Assembly (NCBI GenBank): GCA_016213825.1
Contig: JACQZP010000026.1
Location: 124,001 to 188,000, forward strand
Length of the DNA stretch: 64,000 nt
Direction: 5' to 3'
Origin: Acetobacterium woodii
GTDB lineage: Bacteria > Bacillota > Clostridia > Eubacteriales > Eubacteriaceae
The first letter of the stretch is position 1. Every line of letters starts with the position of its first letter. The notes under the pieces are model-generated. The model was not told the DNA's origin. It worked only from the letters and a program-made list of their open reading frames with translations, and ran no database searches. Of this stretch, positions 53,541-63,898 are shown in pieces. Position numbers and translations under genes: made by a program.

Positions 53541-56078
53541 TTGCTTAAAAACGAAGATTTTATCCAGGAGTTTGTTGAAGAAGCCCGGGAACATCTCGAA
53601 AATTTCGAACGGATATTGTTGTCTGATCTGGCCGATATCAGTGCCGCACAGATCAATGATGCGTTTCGCGCGGTTCATAGTATTAAGGGCACCGCCGGTT
53701 TTTTTGGGTTAGCCAAGATCGTTGAAATCGCCCATGCAATGGAAACAATTCTGGACTTCGTTAATCGCAAAAAGGTCGCTTTTAGTGACGCTGAGATTGA
53801 CTTATTGCTGGAAGCAAGAGATCGCTTAAACGTGCTGGTTAATGATGTCAAGCGCAGTGACACCTATCCCATCGATGATATCCTCGCTAAATTGCAGCTG
53901 GCCGAGGCTGATTTTGTCAATCAGGTTGGACAAAAAGATTATCCGGTTGCGATCGAACTGCCTCAAGATACCAGTCAATTTTTCGCTGTTTTTGATTTTG
54001 ATCAGGATACCCAGGCAAAAATAGCAGCATTTAGAAAAACGGGATATCATATTTATGGCATCGAAATGGCACTAACCGATCAATATCTCAGCAGCAGTGG
54101 TGGGATTGCGGCAATCGCCGATAATTTAACGTCAGTCGCAAAGGTAGTTGTGATGATCAGCCAGGCTGGCGAACCGCTTAACTGGGATGATCTAAAAGCG
54201 GGAAAATATAACAATGACAGTATCCTGATCCTGGCTGCCAGTATCTTAGAAGCAAGCCTTTTTATCCAGGTGATCGGACTGCCGGCGAACTGTGTTAATG
54301 TCCTGGCCGAAGATTGGCAAAGTGCCTCGGCGGCTCAAGCGAATGTGGCGGGCAGTGATCGTGAGGCCCAGGATGCCATGCTAATGGAGCGGTGCCAAAC
54401 GGACACATATGAGGGCGCAGAGAGTCTCCGTGTCAACATTAAGCTGCTTGATGATTTGATGAATATGGCCAGCGAACTGGTCTTAGGGCGAAACCGGCTG
54501 CTGACCCTGTTGGAACCCGAAAAAAAGAAGATTACAGGGCTGCCCCAGGTGCTGCAAAATGTTGATCGCTTAACGAGCAGTATTCAGGAAAAAATTATGC
54601 TGACCCGGATGCAACCGGTGGGAACCCTCTTTAATCGCTATCCGCGGTTAATCAGAGACCTGTCCAAGAAGCTGAATAAGAAACTTGAGCTGAAAATTGA
54701 AGGCGGTGACGTTGAACTTGATAAGTCGATTCTGGAAGGGTTAAGTGATCCTCTGGTTCATCTCGTCAGAAATGCTGCCGATCATGGCATTGAAAGTGCA
54801 GCGTTGCGAAAACAAAAAGGCAAAAATGAAATCGGCACGATTACCCTCAAGGCGAGTTATGAAGGAAGTGTTGTCAACATTGAGATTGGTGATGATGGCA
54901 GCGGCATTGATTTTTCTAGAATCTCAAAAATCGCCCTCGAAAAAAAGCTCTATACCGAAAACGAACTCAGCAGCTTTACCGAAAAAGAGCTTGTCAAGGT
55001 GCTATTCAATCCCGGCTTTTCGACGGCGGATCGCTTAAGTGAGGTATCCGGTCGCGGGGTCGGCATGGATGTGGTCAGGACTAATCTTGACAAAATGGGC
55101 GGCAGTATTGAAATTACGTCGAAGTCCGGCTGTGGTACCAACGTCAAACTGACGATGCCCTTAACGGTTTCCATTATCCAGTCATTGGTGGTATCTTCAA
55201 ACAAGATCAAAATGGTGATTCCGCAGGCGGATGTGCAAGAGACCATCAAGCTGAAAAAAGCCTCCCGGGATCAACCAATCGAGGCGATCAATGGAAAATA
55301 TTTCTATCGACTCCGGAATGAACTGCTCCCGGTTATCTACCTGAGTGACTTATGGAATCCTGACCAGGTGGGCCGGGTAGCGCAAGATCATAAGATTGTC
55401 GTTCTCAAACTCGGGCAGATTCGCTTTGGCTTACTCGTTGAAGTGTTAATCGGCAACGAAGAAACGCTGATCAAGCCGTTGCCGGTGATCCTCAAGGAAT
55501 GTGGCATTTATTCCGGCTTGACGATTATGGGTGATGGGAAGGTGGCACCGATTCTGGACATCGCTGGGATTGCCAGAAAAATGGCGATCATCAGTGATGC
55601 CGAGCAACAAACGCCGCTTCATCATCCGGAACAAAAAGCGATGGCTCATGATGATCGCGAAGATTTTATTTTATTTAGAGGCTCCGGAGCTGAAATTCTG
55701 GCGTTAAATATCGCCCGGATCAAACGCATCGATAAAATCAAGAAAACCGAAATTGAGCGCGTTGGCGATCGCTATTACATTCATCGCGGCAACCAACCAT
55801 TACGGGTGATAAGGCCAGAGGATTATCTGGCCATTAATCGCAACCCATACGACGGCGGCGACTATTATGTCATCACGCCAAAACTGACGTCCCTGCCGAT
55901 CGGCATTTTAGCGACCGAAATTATCGAAAATGTTAACTTTGCGCCAGTCCTGGATTCGCGTCAATTTAAAATAAAGGGAATGTTTGGGGCGGCTGTATTT
56001 GACGAAAAAATGATCTTAATCATTAATCTTGATGCGTTATTGGAAACCGTTGAACCAGATTCCCCAAGAGGTGTATAA
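53541..56078 (+). CDS. cheA: Chemotaxis histidine kinase CheA with two CheW-like domains
   Basis: 845 residues from TTG 53541 after GGGAGGGA. The Hpt domain has the phospho-site H46 (VHSIKGTAGFFG). The middle (about 130-290) is a divergent, P2-like region. Dimerisation helices at about 295-360 (MNMASELVLGRNR) lead to the kinase domain at about 360-545 with N box HLVRNAADHGIE, G1 DDGSGID and G2 GRGVGMDVV. A first CheW-like domain is at about 550-680, and a second, separate beta-barrel of the same kind at about 690-840 (FILFRGSGAEILALNIARIKRI). Most CheA have only one. It phosphorylates CheY and couples to MCPs through CheW, encoded next, with 1 base between. Confidence 0.93.
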   Translation: MLKNEDFIQEFVEEAREHLENFERILLSDLADISAAQINDAFRAVHSIKGTAGFFGLAKIVEIAHAMETILDFVNRKKVAFSDAEIDLLLEARDRLNVLVNDVKRSDTYPIDDILAKLQLAEADFVNQVGQKDYPVAIELPQDTSQFFAVFDFDQDTQAKIAAFRKTGYHIYGIEMALTDQYLSSSGGIAAIADNLTSVAKVVVMISQAGEPLNWDDLKAGKYNNDSILILAASILEASLFIQVIGLPANCVNVLAEDWQSASAAQANVAGSDREAQDAMLMERCQTDTYEGAESLRVNIKLLDDLMNMASELVLGRNRLLTLLEPEKKKITGLPQVLQNVDRLTSSIQEKIMLTRMQPVGTLFNRYPRLIRDLSKKLNKKLELKIEGGDVELDKSILEGLSDPLVHLVRNAADHGIESAALRKQKGKNEIGTITLKASYEGSVVNIEIGDDGSGIDFSRISKIALEKKLYTENELSSFTEKELVKVLFNPGFSTADRLSEVSGRGVGMDVVRTNLDKMGGSIEITSKSGCGTNVKLTMPLTVSIIQSLVVSSNKIKMVIPQADVQETIKLKKASRDQPIEAINGKYFYRLRNELLPVIYLSDLWNPDQVGRVAQDHKIVVLKLGQIRFGLLVEVLIGNEETLIKPLPVILKECGIYSGLTIMGDGKVAPILDIAGIARKMAIISDAEQQTPLHHPEQKAMAHDDREDFILFRGSGAEILALNIARIKRIDKIKKTEIERVGDRYYIHRGNQPLRVIRPEDYLAINRNPYDGGDYYVITPKLTSLPIGILATEIIENVNFAPVLDSRQFKIKGMFGAAVFDEKMILIINLDALLETVEPDSPRGV

Positions 56079-56079
56079 G

Positions 56080-56493
56080 ATGTTGAAAATTCTCTGTTTT
56101 AAATCAGGAAATAATCTTTATGGCATTGAAACCAGATATGTCAAAGAAATCAATCGCCATCCCGAAATAACCGCCATTCCGTTAGCGCCGCCAATGGTCG
56201 CGGGGATGATGAATCTGCGTGGTCAAGTCGTCAGTTTGCTGGATTTTGAGAAGCTTTTAGGGTGCCCGACAGAGCAGCCTAAAAAACATTCGATTGTGCT
56301 TAAAAAGGAACCGGGCGAAGCGGATGTGATGGCGTTATTGGTTGAACAAGCAGCGGATGTGATCGACGTTGCTGAAGCCCTGTGTGAGCGCCCGATGCCA
56401 TATTTAGAAAATGAATACGGCACGATCATTAAATTTATTGCCAAACTGGAGCAAGAATTACTGATCATTATTGATAGAGAGAAGCTATTTTAA
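56080..56493 (+). CDS. cheW: Chemotaxis coupling protein CheW
   Basis: 137 residues from ATG 56080, starting 1 base after the cheA stop. The protein is a single CheW barrel: KILCFKSGNNLYGIETRYV, the V-x-G-M-M-N-L-R-G-Q motif, LLDFEKLLG and a DVIDV strand. It bridges CheA to receptor signalling tips at the membrane. It lacks extensions. Confidence 0.93.
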   Translation: MLKILCFKSGNNLYGIETRYVKEINRHPEITAIPLAPPMVAGMMNLRGQVVSLLDFEKLLGCPTEQPKKHSIVLKKEPGEADVMALLVEQAADVIDVAEALCERPMPYLENEYGTIIKFIAKLEQELLIIIDREKLF

Positions 56494-56538
56494 AGTATTT
56501 ATTTTTAATTATTTATATTAAATAAGACGAGGTGTTAA

Positions 56539-58917
56539 ATGTTAAGATTTTTTGATAATGCAAAAATGCGGACCAAGTTAATCATTTTTTTTATCCTGAC
56601 TGGGTTAATCCCGATTGCGATTATTTCCGGGCTTGCCTATACCCAGGCTTGCAATAGTCTGGTCGAGATGAAACTCCAGGAAATGGAGCTATATTCCAAA
56701 GTAACCCAAAACCGATTTACGAAAGATTTTGCTGATAAGGCATTTTATACCAGCAATGTGTTATCAAATTTAGCGACTGTCGAAAATCTGATTACTGCCT
56801 ATCAGGCCGGCGATGGCAATGGGGAACTGCGGAAAACATCTTATGCCCGGGTTGAAGCAGGGCTGACGCCCCAACAAGAGGCCAATCAAATCGAAAGCAT
56901 TTATATTACAGATACGGCAGGCAATGTCATTTATGCTTCGGGCCAATTAAAGACGACGTTAGAAGGGTCTAATCTGGCGTCAAGAGATTACTTCAAGGCG
57001 GCCATGCAAGGACAAAGCAGCATTACCCCGGTACAATATTCGGATATTATCAAAAAATATTATGTAACCCTATCGGCACCCTTTTACAGTTCTCAAAATG
57101 GCGCCATTATTGGAACGGTTAATTCACTGGTGTTAATGGACAGTATTGAAGCAATCCTCAATGACGGGATAGGCGATATCGGGGCGACTGGCAATATTTA
57201 TCTGGTTGATCAGGCCGGGTTGCTCAACACAAGTCCCACTCTCGACGGCGATACCGAGGCGACCGCCTTTTCAACGACGATTACCACGGAAGCGCTTGAG
57301 CAACTCCACACCGGTTTTGACAGCGACAATAGTGATTTTCGGTACGCCGGGATGTACCCGGATTATCGGGGTGAAAACGTCTTAGGAACGGCGACATTTG
57401 TCAATATTGGGGCAACTAAACTGGGCATGATTATTGAGGTCGAAGAAGCCGAAGCGTTAGCGCCGGTTAAAAATTTGCAAGTGATGATGGTGATTGTGTT
57501 ATTACTGGCCATCGCCGCCAGTGCCGTGATCGTTACGATTTTATCCAAGCGCATTACCAAACCGCTGCAGACGGTCTCAACGCTGATGAACGAAGCTGGA
57601 CAGGGAAACCTGGCGGTGCGCGGCGAGTTTGACAGCCGCGATGAAATTGGTAAACTCTGTGTTGATTTCAATCAGCTGGTCGAAAAAATCGGCGGTTCAT
57701 TAAAAGAGATCGTCCACGCCACGGAAGTATTAAATGAATCCGCTGATGCGATGGATCTGGTTGCCAGCAGTATTGCCGTCGGTTCTGAGGAAACAAGTGC
57801 GAAAATTAATGTTGTCAGCGCCGCCGTTGAAGAAATCTCGGCGAGTATGGAACAGTCAAATGCGACCCTCCTGACAACGGCCGATAATACCAGTCAAATT
57901 GCCTCGGCCATCGAAGAAATCAGCGGCACCACCAGAAATTTGGCAGCTGCCTCTGAAGAAACAGCATTAAGCGTTAATCAGACCATTATCCTGATGGGGC
58001 AAATTTTTGAAAGCATCCGGGAGGTGTCAACATCGGCAGAAAACGTCAATGCTGAAGTTAATACGGTCGTTGAAGCGGTCAAAGAAGTTAATCTATCGGT
58101 GAATGAAATCAATAAGAACTGCGAAAAATCATTGACGATCACCCAGGTGGCTGACAGTGAAGCCAAAAATACCGGCGAAATCATTCGCACCCTGAATCTG
58201 TCTTCCAAAAAAATCAATAAAATCATTAAGATCATTGATGACATTGCCGACCAGACCAACATGTTAGCCCTGAATGCCGCCATTGAAGCGGCCGGAGCCG
58301 GCGAAGCGGGTAAGGGTTTTGCCGTGGTTGCCAATGAGGTTAAGGAGCTGGCCAAGCAAACATCAGAAGCAACCGATGAAATTGCCGATCAAATTGAAGG
58401 AATGCAGGAGAATATGGAACAGGCGGTTTCGGCCGTTGCGCGAATCAATCACGTCGTTGAAGAAGTGACCACGATAACGACCTTAATTGCAACGGCAATA
58501 ACCGAACAAAGTGCCTCAACCCAAGGCATTTCAGAAGCGGCGATCAGGGCTTCAGAGCGGTTAGATACGATTACTGACGAAATAAAAGAAATCGATCAAA
58601 AAGCCGGAGAAGTAAAACGTGGCGCTGAAGAATCGGGAGCAGCTGTCAGTGAAATTGCTAAAAGCACCGCCGAGCTGGCCCGAGCCGCCGATGATGCCGC
58701 CGTGAACACCGAAAGAGCTTCTGTCAGTATGACCCAATTAAGTCGCGCCACCGAAGAAACCTCCAAAGGCGCAGTCGAAATCTCCAGGAGTATCCAGGAA
58801 ATTAATCAGGCCTCGGAAGAAATCAGCGAAGGTGCTTCAAAGACGTCAATTGCGGCCAATCGCCTGGTCGATCTGTCGCTGAAGCTGGGCGACTCGGTTT
58901 CGCAGTTTAAATTCTAA
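56539..58917 (+). CDS. Methyl-accepting chemotaxis protein with dCache sensor domain
   Basis: 792 residues from ATG 56539 after ACGAGG. TM1 at about 13-32. A double-Cache extracellular domain at about 40-300 ([46 protein letters not shown]) binds a small ligand such as an amino acid in relatives. TM2 at about 312-335, one HAMP, and a signalling domain with tip [19 protein letters not shown]. It differs from the poly-HAMP MCPs at 543-22085 in architecture and has no DMDKY tail. It sits inside the che operon between cheW and cheB. Confidence 0.93.
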   Translation: MLRFFDNAKMRTKLIIFFILTGLIPIAIISGLAYTQACNSLVEMKLQEMELYSKVTQNRFTKDFADKAFYTSNVLSNLATVENLITAYQAGDGNGELRKTSYARVEAGLTPQQEANQIESIYITDTAGNVIYASGQLKTTLEGSNLASRDYFKAAMQGQSSITPVQYSDIIKKYYVTLSAPFYSSQNGAIIGTVNSLVLMDSIEAILNDGIGDIGATGNIYLVDQAGLLNTSPTLDGDTEATAFSTTITTEALEQLHTGFDSDNSDFRYAGMYPDYRGENVLGTATFVNIGATKLGMIIEVEEAEALAPVKNLQVMMVIVLLLAIAASAVIVTILSKRITKPLQTVSTLMNEAGQGNLAVRGEFDSRDEIGKLCVDFNQLVEKIGGSLKEIVHATEVLNESADAMDLVASSIAVGSEETSAKINVVSAAVEEISASMEQSNATLLTTADNTSQIASAIEEISGTTRNLAAASEETALSVNQTIILMGQIFESIREVSTSAENVNAEVNTVVEAVKEVNLSVNEINKNCEKSLTITQVADSEAKNTGEIIRTLNLSSKKINKIIKIIDDIADQTNMLALNAAIEAAGAGEAGKGFAVVANEVKELAKQTSEATDEIADQIEGMQENMEQAVSAVARINHVVEEVTTITTLIATAITEQSASTQGISEAAIRASERLDTITDEIKEIDQKAGEVKRGAEESGAAVSEIAKSTAELARAADDAAVNTERASVSMTQLSRATEETSKGAVEISRSIQEINQASEEISEGASKTSIAANRLVDLSLKLGDSVSQFKF

Positions 58918-58930
58918 GTGAGTCAGGCGC

Positions 58931-59542
58931 ATGAGCAGAAACAAACCAGCACCTGATTTTGTGCCGGAACTCGTAGTTCTGGCGGCATCGACGGGGGGGC
59001 CAGTCGCATTAGAAAAGATCATCACAGCCTTAAAAAAAGATTTTTCAATCCCGATTGTGGTCGTCCAGCACATGCCCAGTCACTTCACCGCCGCCTTTGC
59101 GAAAGCCTTAGACAAAAAAAGTGAACTGCATGTTAAAGAAGCCCAGGATGGTGACGTGCTGGCAGCCGGAAGCGTCTATATTGCCCCCGGCGGCTGCCAC
59201 TTGAAGCTGACCCAGGAACTAAAATGTGCCCTGGCGCTTTCTGATGATGCCCTGGTCAATGGCATTCGGCCGGCCGTCGATGTGTTGCTGGGGTCGATTG
59301 CCACGAGTCGCTTTATCGATGGCATTGTCGTGGTTATTTTAACGGGGATGGGCGCAGATGGATTAGCCGGCTTGCAAAATTTAAGTCCCCAAAAGCAGGT
59401 CTACTGCATTGTCCAGGATGAGATGACCAGTACTGTCTATGGGATGCCCCGGCGGATCGTCGAAGCAAAGCTGGCCGATGAAGTGCTGCCGCTGCCAGCG
59501 ATTGCTGCGCGGCTTTCAGTGCTAGTCAGAAAGGAGTCATAA
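58931..59542 (+). CDS. cheB: Chemotaxis methylesterase CheB, catalytic domain only
   Basis: 203 residues. The catalytic triad of CheB is present: S20 (AASTGGP), H47 (VQHMP), D143 (GMGADG). The usual N-terminal receiver domain is absent, so it cannot be activated by CheA phosphorylation in the standard way. It removes methyl groups from, and deamidates, MCPs. ATG 58931 lies 13 bases after the MCP stop; the next gene starts 1 base after its stop. Confidence 0.9.
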   Translation: MSRNKPAPDFVPELVVLAASTGGPVALEKIITALKKDFSIPIVVVQHMPSHFTAAFAKALDKKSELHVKEAQDGDVLAAGSVYIAPGGCHLKLTQELKCALALSDDALVNGIRPAVDVLLGSIATSRFIDGIVVVILTGMGADGLAGLQNLSPQKQVYCIVQDEMTSTVYGMPRRIVEAKLADEVLPLPAIAARLSVLVRKES

Positions 59543-59543
59543 G

Positions 59544-60398
59544 ATGGTCGCTTTATCAGAACAAGAATATCAATTGTTTCAGCGCTATATCGCCGAGAAA
59601 TGCGGGATTGCTCTTGATGAGTCCAAGGCTTATCTGGTCGAATCAAGACTGGCAAAGCTTTTGATTGACTCCCAGTGTGATAGTTTTTCCGAACTTTTTG
59701 CGCTGCTGGAAAGCCATTCCGATGCTAATATTGAAACCCGGGTCATCGACGCCATTACCACCAATGAAACCTATTGGTTTCGCGATCCGGGCTCGTGGCA
59801 GATGATTACGACGGAATGGCTGCCCCAAAAAATAGCCGCAATGCAAGCCCGAAAAAATCAAAAAATTCGGGTCTGGAGTGCCGCGGCATCAACTGGTCAG
59901 GAAATCTATTCGCTGATTATCCTGATTAGTGAGTATCTCAAGAACAATCACATTACCGCTGTTACGATCGATGATTTTGAGTTTTTGGCGACCGATATTT
60001 CAACCAATGTCTTAACGATTGCCAGACGGGGTTATTATGACCCGATTACCATCATGCGCGGCTTAAAACCGGATCTCCGCGATGCCTATTTTAATCGCGA
60101 GGGAACCTCATGGGTACTAAAAGAAGCGTATCGAAAACGGGTTCGCTTTGAGCCCTTTAACCTGCAAAACAGTTTTATGCTATTGGGTAAATTTGACCTG
60201 GTGTTCTGCCGGAATGTGCTGATTTATTTTACCGAAGCACTGCGCAGCGACGTTTTCAAAAAGACCACCCAGGTGTTAAAACCGGAAGGCGTCCTGCTAA
60301 TCGGTGCCGCCGAGATTTATTATTCGATGGATGCTTATTTTCAAAAAAACATCACCAGTGATGGTACGTATTTTACGGTTAAGGAGACAACAAAATGA
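59544..60398 (+). CDS. cheR: Chemotaxis methyltransferase CheR
   Basis: 284 residues from ATG 59544. An N-terminal helical CheR_N domain (about 1-60) and the SAM-binding CheR domain with TTNETYWFRD (the conserved T-x-F/W-F-R), the motif I variant WSAAASTGQEIYS, ATDIS and FDLVFCRNVLIYF. It methylates receptor glutamates. There is no TPR extension. The stop overlaps the start of cheY (ATGA). Confidence 0.93.
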   Translation: MVALSEQEYQLFQRYIAEKCGIALDESKAYLVESRLAKLLIDSQCDSFSELFALLESHSDANIETRVIDAITTNETYWFRDPGSWQMITTEWLPQKIAAMQARKNQKIRVWSAAASTGQEIYSLIILISEYLKNNHITAVTIDDFEFLATDISTNVLTIARRGYYDPITIMRGLKPDLRDAYFNREGTSWVLKEAYRKRVRFEPFNLQNSFMLLGKFDLVFCRNVLIYFTEALRSDVFKKTTQVLKPEGVLLIGAAEIYYSMDAYFQKNITSDGTYFTVKETTK

Positions 60399-60769
60399 AG
60401 ATGTTGACGATTGATGATTCGGCCGTTGTCAGAAAGATTATTGCGGCGGCGGTGGTGGCACTCGGGCATGAATGTCTGGAGGCGGAGTCCGCCCAGGATG
60501 CTCTAAGTCTGCTTGAGGGGCCAGAAAAAATTGAATTGATCTTTCTGGATTGGAATATGCCGGGCATGAATGGTCTGGAATTTCTCAAAACGATCAAAAA
60601 AAATGATCAATTCAAACATATTCCGGTCGTGATGGTGACCACCGAAAATATGCCGGAGAGTGTTATTGAAGCGGTTAAAGCGGGGGTGACCCACTATATC
60701 ACAAAGCCCTTTTCGATTGAAGAACTGATGAAAAAGATTATCGAGAGTTTGGGCGGGGAGGTCAATTAA
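60395..60769 (+). CDS. cheY: Chemotaxis response regulator CheY
   Basis: 124 residues, a single receiver domain: acidic pair D7-D8, phospho-acceptor D52 (LDWNMPG), the Thr switch in VVMVTTEN, and Lys in YITKPF. It carries the signal from CheA to the motor or another target. It overlaps cheR by 4 bases and the next gene by 1 base (TAATG). Confidence 0.93.
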   Translation: MKMLTIDDSAVVRKIIAAAVVALGHECLEAESAQDALSLLEGPEKIELIFLDWNMPGMNGLEFLKTIKKNDQFKHIPVVMVTTENMPESVIEAVKAGVTHYITKPFSIEELMKKIIESLGGEVN

Positions 60770-61251
60770 TGAATGCTGAACACGAGATCAAGAAATATGA
60801 AGTACTTCCCGGGCATGTTTTTGTCGCCGCGTTATTGGAAACGGTCGAGCAGATGAGTGGTTTTGTTTTGAATGAAGTTAAAAATGATCCAGAAGCCGAT
60901 CAGGCGCATGAAATTATTGGCGCCATGGTGCTACAAGGCGAGAACACGATGTTACTGACCCTGGAAACCAATAAAAAGAGTGCCGCCCCGCTGGTTTCAT
61001 TTATGACTGGCATTGAAACCGCCGCCTTAGATGCGGAGCTGTTAAATGATGGGATTACAGAATTGATTAACATGGTCGGCGGTTCGGCCCGGGCACGTTT
61101 GGAAACGACGAATTATAAATTTGTGTTATCAGTTCCCTTCACCCTTGTCGGTAACGGTGTCAAAGTCGTGGTCAAAAAGAGAACAGACAGCTTTATTGCC
61201 AGACTGGTTTGTGACGAGATTGAGCTGCTGTTAAGGGTCTATAAATTATAA
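60769..61251 (+). CDS. cheX: CheX-type CheY-phosphatase
   Basis: 160 residues from ATG 60769, overlapping the cheY stop. The fold of CheC/CheX/FliY is indicated by the E-x2-N signature in DGITELINMVGGSARARLE and by the paired domain pattern. It dephosphorylates CheY-P in relatives. It resembles CheX rather than CheC because only one E-x2-N site is seen. Confidence 0.85.
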   Translation: MNAEHEIKKYEVLPGHVFVAALLETVEQMSGFVLNEVKNDPEADQAHEIIGAMVLQGENTMLLTLETNKKSAAPLVSFMTGIETAALDAELLNDGITELINMVGGSARARLETTNYKFVLSVPFTLVGNGVKVVVKKRTDSFIARLVCDEIELLLRVYKL

Positions 61252-61265
61252 CGAGTACGGAGCAA

Positions 61266-62939
61266 ATGATGAGAATTAAAGAACATAGCACATTAGTAGT
61301 ATTGAATCAAATCGAAAAGCAGCTCAATAAAGCACTACAAAATTTAGTGATGTTTAGTATGGAACCCAAAGCCAGCCAGCATCAGTTCATGTTAGCTTTT
61401 TTTTCGGAAGTCAAGGCCGTGGCGGTCAAGCATCATTTCCGCGAATTGGGATACCTGTGTATGAAAAATGAAGAATTTATCAAGCAAAATAAACACGCGC
61501 TGTTAAATGACGGGACATCCTTTATCAAGTTGGCTAAAGGATTTGGCGAGGTAACGCAGTGTTTGGAAAACCTTCTGGCCGTGGCTACGTGTCAAGAAGG
61601 TGGACGGGGAAGTTTAGTCTGTCATCAGACTTGTGAGATGATTAATCGAAATGCTCAAAACGATGAAATCAGCAGTCTGGCGTTAGGCCGAGTTTTGGTG
61701 CTTGATGATGAAATGTTGGTATTAAATGTTATCGAAAGCGTTTTACGTAATCGTGGTTACGATGTCCGGATTACGAACGATTCAAGTCAGGCTCTGGAGA
61801 TATTAAGAGCCAATGAAGCAGATATTCTGATTCTTGATTTAATCATGCCAGGCAAAAGTGGGATCGAATTTTACCGGGAACTAAAACTAGAAAAAATAGT
61901 TATTCCAACAATCGTCTTGACGGCCTCCGCAAACAAGGAAGATCATGTATTAGCGCTGAAGGAAGGGATTGATGATTATCTGAGAAAGCCCTTTGAAGCA
62001 GATGTGTTAGTTGCTAATGTCGAGAAATTGATAAAAAAAGAGAAAAAATACAAAAACGCCTATTTGAAAGATGTATTAACCGCTTCCTATACCAGACGTT
62101 TTTTTGTAGAGCGATTTGCCCAGGAAAAAGCTCGGTTTCAACGTGACGGCATCGTTTTTTCAGTCGTGTTTATCGACTTGGACTATTTCAAGGAGATCAA
62201 TGACAGCTTCGGGCATGTCTTTGGAGACGTTGTGTTAAAAAGTTTCGTGGCGGAATTTAAGACGAATTATCGGCCAACTGATCAAATTTTTCGATATGGA
62301 GGGGATGAGTTCTTATTGCTTTTACCGGAAACCTCTGCGGTCGAAGCATTTAGGCTTGTCGAAAGAATCCGCCAAAAATTTCAACGCAAAGCATTTAATC
62401 CGACAACCAATTCGCGCAAGGTTTTTATAACCTTTTGTGCCGGCATTACTGAATTTAATGGCGAAGACAAAACCCTTGAAGATGTCCTGGATGAAGCCGA
62501 CCGCCAGTTGTATCGCTCCAAAGAACGGGGCCGCGCGTGTACCAGTTTTGTTGGTGATGCGATTGAAATCAGCAATGAAAAGAAAAGAGTGTTGATTTGC
62601 GATGACTCGTCAACCGTCAGCAAGCTCATTAAAGCCCGACTCTGCCGTTTAGGTCTGGAGACTCAAGCTGTTGTGACCGGGAAAGATGCCCTGACCCTTT
62701 TTCCTGATTTTAAACCGCATTTATTAATATTGGATATTATTCTACCGGATTTAAATGGTGTCGAGGTGCTAAAAGAAATCCGCCGCATCGCGAAGGAAAA
62801 ACAGGTCAAGGTGATCCTGATCAGCGTTAAAAGTTTAGGGGCAAAGGAGCAGGTGCTCAGCGAATTAGGCTATGATGACTATATCAAAAAACCGATCTCC
62901 CTGCAACGGCTTGAGCAAAGTGTGAAGCGATTGCTTTAG
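61266..62939 (+). CDS. Response regulator with REC-GGDEF-REC architecture
   Basis: 557 residues from ATG 61266 (ATG 61269 possible). Residues 1-135 are helical and unrecognised. REC1 at about 140-260 (VLVLDDEML, phospho-D in LILDLIMPG, LRKPFE), GGDEF at about 275-435, REC2 at about 440-557 (VLICDDSS, LLILDIILPD, IKKPIS). The GGDEF is complete at its motif (R-Y-GGDEF) and has an RPTD inhibitory I-site five residues before, but the usual D-x-LTGLYNRRF reads DVLTASYTRRFF. It ends the che operon and may link chemotaxis phosphorylation to cyclic di-GMP. Confidence 0.9.
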   Translation: MMRIKEHSTLVVLNQIEKQLNKALQNLVMFSMEPKASQHQFMLAFFSEVKAVAVKHHFRELGYLCMKNEEFIKQNKHALLNDGTSFIKLAKGFGEVTQCLENLLAVATCQEGGRGSLVCHQTCEMINRNAQNDEISSLALGRVLVLDDEMLVLNVIESVLRNRGYDVRITNDSSQALEILRANEADILILDLIMPGKSGIEFYRELKLEKIVIPTIVLTASANKEDHVLALKEGIDDYLRKPFEADVLVANVEKLIKKEKKYKNAYLKDVLTASYTRRFFVERFAQEKARFQRDGIVFSVVFIDLDYFKEINDSFGHVFGDVVLKSFVAEFKTNYRPTDQIFRYGGDEFLLLLPETSAVEAFRLVERIRQKFQRKAFNPTTNSRKVFITFCAGITEFNGEDKTLEDVLDEADRQLYRSKERGRACTSFVGDAIEISNEKKRVLICDDSSTVSKLIKARLCRLGLETQAVVTGKDALTLFPDFKPHLLILDIILPDLNGVEVLKEIRRIAKEKQVKVILISVKSLGAKEQVLSELGYDDYIKKPISLQRLEQSVKRLL

Positions 62940-63091
62940 ATCGAGATTAAGCCCCCGCTGGTGATGATCAAGTGAGCGGAACCGGCATTTTTAAACAGTC
63001 GGTAAGCGGAGGGAAACTGCACCCAAAGCAACGATTGTTCGATGTTTTTTGATTTCGTAAATGTCTATAAAATTTAAAATAAGGAGCTAAT

Positions 63092-63898
63092 ATGAAATTT
63101 TCAACCTTCTACTTTAGCGGCACCGGTAACACCAAATGGGCGGTGGAAGCTTTTAATGCCATCATCCGTGAAAAAGGCCACCAGGCAGAGCTGTTTTCGA
63201 TTGATCTGGGTGAAAATCTCACCGATGATCGGATCATCGCAATGGTCCGGGATTCCGACTGCATCGGCCTGGCCAATCCCATTTACGGCGGGGGCATACC
63301 ACCCATTATGAGTGATTTCCTCAACCGGCTAGTCACGATTCTCGGACCGCTCCAGACCCAAAAGAAAGCCTTTGTAATCAATACCTTTGGTTATGTCAAC
63401 GCCTTTGGCCCGAAAGAGATGGGAAAACTGCTGGCCGGTTCCGGCCTGGTGATGACTGCCTACGTCAACATTCAGCTATGCAACAATGTGAATACGACCA
63501 ATGCGGTTGACCGGGAGATGTTAAACAAACGGATGACCAAGGGGCAAATGGAGCTGACCCGGCTGGCGGACCGCCTGCTGTCTAATCGCAAGATGATCAA
63601 AGGGCATGGACCCCAGCTGATGATTGGTGCCATAATCCGAAAAAAAGTACCGGATGCGATTGGCCGACATTATCAGACTTTAAGTGTGAATGCGGAAACC
63701 TGTACTCAATGCATGGATTGCGTCAATCATTGCCCGACCCAGAGCATCCGCTTTGAAGAAGGGCAGGGGTTTACTTTTCTGCCAGGGTGTACGGCCTGCA
63801 TGCGTTGTTACAATTTCTGCCCAACCGGCTCCATCACCATGAATGGCAGCTACGCTGATCCTCTTGAGGTGCCCCGCTATCAGGGACCGGTGGAATGA
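63092..63898 (+). CDS. EFR1-type flavodoxin-ferredoxin protein
   Basis: 268 residues from ATG 63092 after AAGGAG. The N-terminal flavodoxin-like domain (about 1-165) has the FMN loop FYFSGTGNTKW and NPIYGGGIPP. The C-terminus carries two 4Fe-4S ferredoxin motifs, CTQCMDCVNHCP and CTACMRCYNFCP. It matches EFRO1/EFR1 proteins of anaerobes, soluble electron carriers of unknown partner. The gap of 152 bases before it holds no gene. Confidence 0.92.
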   Translation: MKFSTFYFSGTGNTKWAVEAFNAIIREKGHQAELFSIDLGENLTDDRIIAMVRDSDCIGLANPIYGGGIPPIMSDFLNRLVTILGPLQTQKKAFVINTFGYVNAFGPKEMGKLLAGSGLVMTAYVNIQLCNNVNTTNAVDREMLNKRMTKGQMELTRLADRLLSNRKMIKGHGPQLMIGAIIRKKVPDAIGRHYQTLSVNAETCTQCMDCVNHCPTQSIRFEEGQGFTFLPGCTACMRCYNFCPTGSITMNGSYADPLEVPRYQGPVE

